Shown here in pieces: positions 6,244-7,900 of a stretch of DNA of 7,900 bases. Origin of the DNA: Alangreenwoodia sp964438605. Lineage in GTDB: Bacteria > Bacillota > Clostridia > Peptostreptococcales > Anaerovoracaceae. The stretch is from positions 1-7,900 of the forward strand of contig CAYTKT010000067.1 in assembly GCA_964438605.1 (NCBI GenBank), given 5' to 3'. Below the pieces are notes generated by a model that was given only the letters and a program-made list of their open reading frames with translations, did no database searches and had not been told where the DNA came from. Position 1 is the first letter of the stretch. Every line of letters begins with the position of its first letter. The translations under genes and the position numbers were made by a program.

Positions 6244-6597
6244 ATGAACGAGGATAACGGTATCATCCGGATCACGGACGAGGTCATTGCCGTCTGTGCG
6301 GCAAAAGCAGCTTTGGAAGTCCAGGGGGTTCATTCGCTGGTTTCGGGGATTACGAATGCGATTCAGAAGAATATTCTCGGAAAATCATCGGAATCAAAAG
6401 GTGTGAAAATCAGCCAGAATGAAAATGATATTGTCATAGATCTGTTTATTGTGGTCGATTACGGAGTAAAGATTCCGTCTGTCGCTTGGACGATTCAGGA
6501 AAAAGTGAAAAATAATGTGGAAGAATTAACGGGGATGCACGTAGAATTTGTCAATATTCATGTTCAGGGAATTTATTTTGACGAAATAAAGGAATAA
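6244..6597 (+). CDS. Asp23/Gls24 family envelope stress response protein
   Basis: This 117-residue protein starts at ATG 6244, five bases behind AGGGAGG (6232-6238). The family pattern is clear: GIIRITDEVIAVCAAKAALEVQGV (residues 6-29, in two parts GIIRI and AALEVQGV), KGVKI (52-56), a beta strand IDLFIVVDYGVKIPSVAW (65-82), IQEKVKNNVEELTGM (84-98) and VNIHVQGI near the end. It matches the usual length and corresponds by position to yqhY of Bacillus subtilis, which lies just before nusB. Members are soluble and in several Firmicutes are tied to envelope stress or to lipid synthesis (yqhY follows accBC there). Here accBC is missing from the neighbourhood. The next gene starts 100 bases on, with no terminator between, so the pair is probably one transcript. 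Exact role unknown. Confidence 0.92.
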   Translation: MNEDNGIIRITDEVIAVCAAKAALEVQGVHSLVSGITNAIQKNILGKSSESKGVKISQNENDIVIDLFIVVDYGVKIPSVAWTIQEKVKNNVEELTGMHVEFVNIHVQGIYFDEIKE

Positions 6598-6697
6598 ACT
6601 GCGCAGAGTTTGTCGAGACAAAAGAAGCTGACAGTTTTGCTGGAACCTGGCGGTGCAGAGATATGGCAACAGAGTTGAAAAAGACAACGGAGGAATT

Positions 6698-7102
6698 ATG
6701 GCAAGGGCGAATGAGCGGGAAAATCTGATGCGGATGATTTTCCAGATGGAAATACAAGGCGATTTCAGTATGACGGAATACGAGCGGTTTGTGGAGTTAC
6801 AGGCGGATTCCAATGTGACATCGTATTTTATGAAAGGGTACCGTCAGGTGGTATCGCATCTGAATGATATAGACAAAATGATAGATACTTACAGCGTCAA
6901 CTGGAAGGCGTCCAGGCTTCCGAAGGCGGATCTTGCCATCCTGCGTCTCGCTCTTGCGGAAATCTTCTATATGGAGGAAATTCCCATATCCGTGTCGATC
7001 AATGAGGCCGTGGAACTGGCGAAAAAATACGGTACGGAAAAGTCAGCGAAATTTATCAATGGCGTGCTGGGCAGCGCCGTGCGTAAGAGTGAAAAACAGT
7101 AA
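6698..7102 (+). CDS. nusB: Transcription antitermination factor NusB
   Basis: This 134-residue protein has the normal length for NusB. I chose ATG 6698, four bases behind CGGAGG (6688-6693); the frame is open further up, but without homology. Landmarks are the N-terminal helix RENLMRMIFQMEI (7-19), then LPKADLAILRLALAEI (74-89), IPISVSINEAVELAKKYG (95-112) and FINGVLG (119-125), which form the all-helical fold and the RNA/NusE-facing side. NusB with NusE (ribosomal protein S10) binds boxA in ribosomal RNA leaders and prevents early termination. No key motif is missing. It follows the Asp23-like gene as in most Firmicutes, but the genes usually found behind it (folD or xseA/xseB) are not in the window. 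Confidence 0.95.
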   Translation: MARANERENLMRMIFQMEIQGDFSMTEYERFVELQADSNVTSYFMKGYRQVVSHLNDIDKMIDTYSVNWKASRLPKADLAILRLALAEIFYMEEIPISVSINEAVELAKKYGTEKSAKFINGVLGSAVRKSEKQ

Positions 7103-7196
7103 GGAATTTCAATCTCATCCAGAAAGTTAAAACAAATCGAGACAAGGGTACGGACATTTTCTTAAACTAACTAACCCGCCCTTCGTAAGCGGAACG

Positions 7197-7342
7197 GTCC
7201 GGAAAACATTCCATTTTCCGGACATGGAACGCTTTCGATCCGGCTTTCTCCATGCGGCTGATCCAGCAGGGTCGCCGCAGTGGCATCCCCTGTCAGAATG
7301 GACTATGGGTAAGCCATTTCTCATCCGGCTTTTCCGCATGGA
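7197..7342 (+). other. Strongly paired non-coding region behind nusB
   Basis: The 7103-7437 interval has no supported gene on either strand. It holds a perfect 10-bp hairpin GTCCGGAAAA/TTTTCCGGAC (7197-7206 with 7214-7223, loop CATTCCA), and a perfect 9-bp long-range pair TCCATGCGG/CCGCATGGA (7249-7257 with 7334-7342). The latter encloses CAGGG/CCCTG (7267-7271 with 7288-7292) and ATGG/CCAT (7305-7308 with 7314-7317). ATCCGGCTTT occurs twice (7238-7247, 7323-7332). No T-run follows the first hairpin. It may be the structured 3' end of the nusB transcript or a separate RNA that ends at the terminator at 7408-7437. No known RNA family recognised. Confidence 0.4.
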
Positions 7343-7407
7343 AGTCACTGTTTTCCATATTTGGAACGGAAAGCGAGATTTCCTCTGCCTTCTCCTTGTT
7401 CTTGAGG

Positions 7408-7437
7408 GCCTCCGTGTTGACGCTGGAGGCTTTTTTT
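7408..7437 (+). terminator. Intrinsic terminator of the nusB unit
   Basis: GCCTCC (7408-7413) pairs with GGAGGC (7425-7430), followed by seven T (7431-7437). It is about 305 bases behind the nusB stop, an unusually long 3' region unless an RNA element lies between. The sequence directly after the T-run is phage-derived, so the terminator also marks a junction. Confidence 0.75.
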
Positions 7438-7595
7438 GATTTCGTTCATCACATTTTGCCGCTGTCAGACGGAGGAACAAATGACGAAAACAATTTTCAA
7501 TCTTTATGCGCAGAATATCATCCTCGATTGCACGCGGAGCGCGTGACCGATGTGGGAGCCGCCCCGGAGGCGGGAGGAATCGTGAAAATGGCTAA
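7438..7595 (+). pseudogene. Decayed 3' end of a phage-type HNH endonuclease gene
   Basis: Read from 7441 the frame gives FVHHILPLSDGGTNDENNF, then LCAEYHPRLHAER, the second half of an HNH nuclease of the kind found next to phage terminase genes. HH, the N of the HNH and the final H are present, but the usual CxxCH zinc pair reads CAEYH, so one cysteine is lost. The first CxxC and all of the N-terminal half are missing; upstream sequence in this frame is the terminator. At about 7541-7545 a shift of frame recovers (G)DRCGSRPGGGRNRENG with stop TAA at 7593-7595, close to the typical RGDRWG tail, so a frameshift has occurred. Family architecture is known; truncation, cysteine loss and frameshift are read from the sequence. 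Non-functional. Confidence 0.75.
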
Positions 7596-7900
7596 ATTTC
7601 AACGTTTATGGAGCGGGCGCAGGGTCGCGTGTACGGTTTTTGCAAATAATCAAAGTCCATCATTGAGCTAGGTATTAAAATAAAATTAAAAACAAGCAGG
7701 TGAAATATGGATTGGAAAACAGAAGGATTCCAAATGATAAAAATGACAGGAATGATTGAAAAAATAGATCAAAAATAGAATCAGTGAAAAGTGAATCCGA
7801 AAACGATTCTGATTCAGCAAGTGAACCGGAAAAAATCTCGAATTTATAGATCAGACCGTCTGAAAAAGATGTTTTTCCGAAAAAATTAATCTATTGGAAG
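7596..7900. other. AT-rich stretch, no gene supported
   Basis: Behind the HNH remnant, GGGAGG (7572-7577) and ATGGCTAAATTTC (from 7588) may be the start of the next phage gene, but the frame ends at TAG 7669-7671 without recognisable content. A 23-codon frame at 7707-7778 follows a moderate AGGTGA, and an acidic 21-codon run (7784 on) lies in another frame; neither can be supported. Pairings include GAATCAG/CTGATTC (7778-7784 with 7809-7815, nested GAATC/GATTC) and TCAGAC-C-GTCTGA (7853-7865). Confidence 0.4.

Noticed and set aside
7127..7480. 117-codon - strand frame behind nusB
   Set aside because: Arg/Ser-rich with no motif, and it covers the inverted repeats and the terminator; most likely chance.
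7103..7595. HEARO/omega RNA with an IscB-type HNH protein
   Set aside because: A structured region followed by an HNH fragment invites this reading, but the HNH motif (HHILPLSDGG, CHxRxHAER-like tail) is of the phage terminase-associated type, not the IscB type, and no RuvC part is present.
7707..7778. 23-codon peptide MDWKTEGFQMIKM...
   Set aside because: The AGGTGA in front is only moderate and close, the length is within chance, and nothing around it supports a gene.
1..7900. CRISPR array, tRNA or rRNA gene, insertion sequence ends
   Set aside because: I found no regularly spaced repeats, no tRNA-like T-arm with acceptor pairing, no rRNA landmarks, and no transposase or terminal inverted repeats.

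Overview
The window looks like a low-to-mid-GC Firmicute, most likely a member of the Clostridia. The evidence is the run of a SpoIIIAH-type fragment, an Asp23/Gls24-family protein and NusB in the order used by spore-formers, strong AGGAGG ribosome binding sites, and a wall-anchored surface protein with three SLH domains. I cannot fix a genus from sequence alone.

Layout, all on the + strand. Positions 1-426 hold no gene I can support. A good sigma-A-type promoter (427-454) starts a long, heavily structured leader. It contains a compact multi-hairpin element (473-563), further hairpins and a textbook intrinsic terminator (799-840) that lies only about 80 bases before the next gene. That gene (918-4874) encodes a 1318-residue exported protein: signal peptide, two related Gly/Thr-rich beta-helix-like modules, a Gly/Ser linker, a small beta-repeat domain and three C-terminal SLH domains. 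It is followed by a 134-residue protein (5019-5423) that has only the DNA-binding arm and HTH of a serine resolvase, without the catalytic domain. Two inverted repeats lie in front of it and a strong terminator (5497-5547) behind.

A new promoter (5598-5626) then reads into what is left of spoIIIAH. Only the last part of the reading frame survives, with an in-frame TAG and then an intact 70-codon end piece (5848-6060). The Asp23/Gls24-family gene (6244-6597) and nusB (6698-7102) follow and look intact. In Bacillus subtilis the corresponding stretch is spoIIIA operon - accBC - yqhY - nusB, so the rest of spoIIIA, and accBC if it was ever here, is missing.

After nusB comes a 300-base non-coding stretch with strong long-range pairing and a terminator (7408-7437). 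Directly against its T-run lies the decayed 3' end of a phage-type HNH endonuclease gene (7438-7595). The last 300 bases are AT-rich with nothing I can support as a gene.

Overall this is a conserved housekeeping pair (Asp23-like, nusB) whose flanks have been eroded and rearranged: a sporulation gene reduced to its tail on one side, a phage gene fragment on the other, and a large surface-protein gene with an unusual regulated-looking leader upstream. The leader of the SLH gene, the structured element after nusB and the spoIIIAH remnant are the parts most worth following up.
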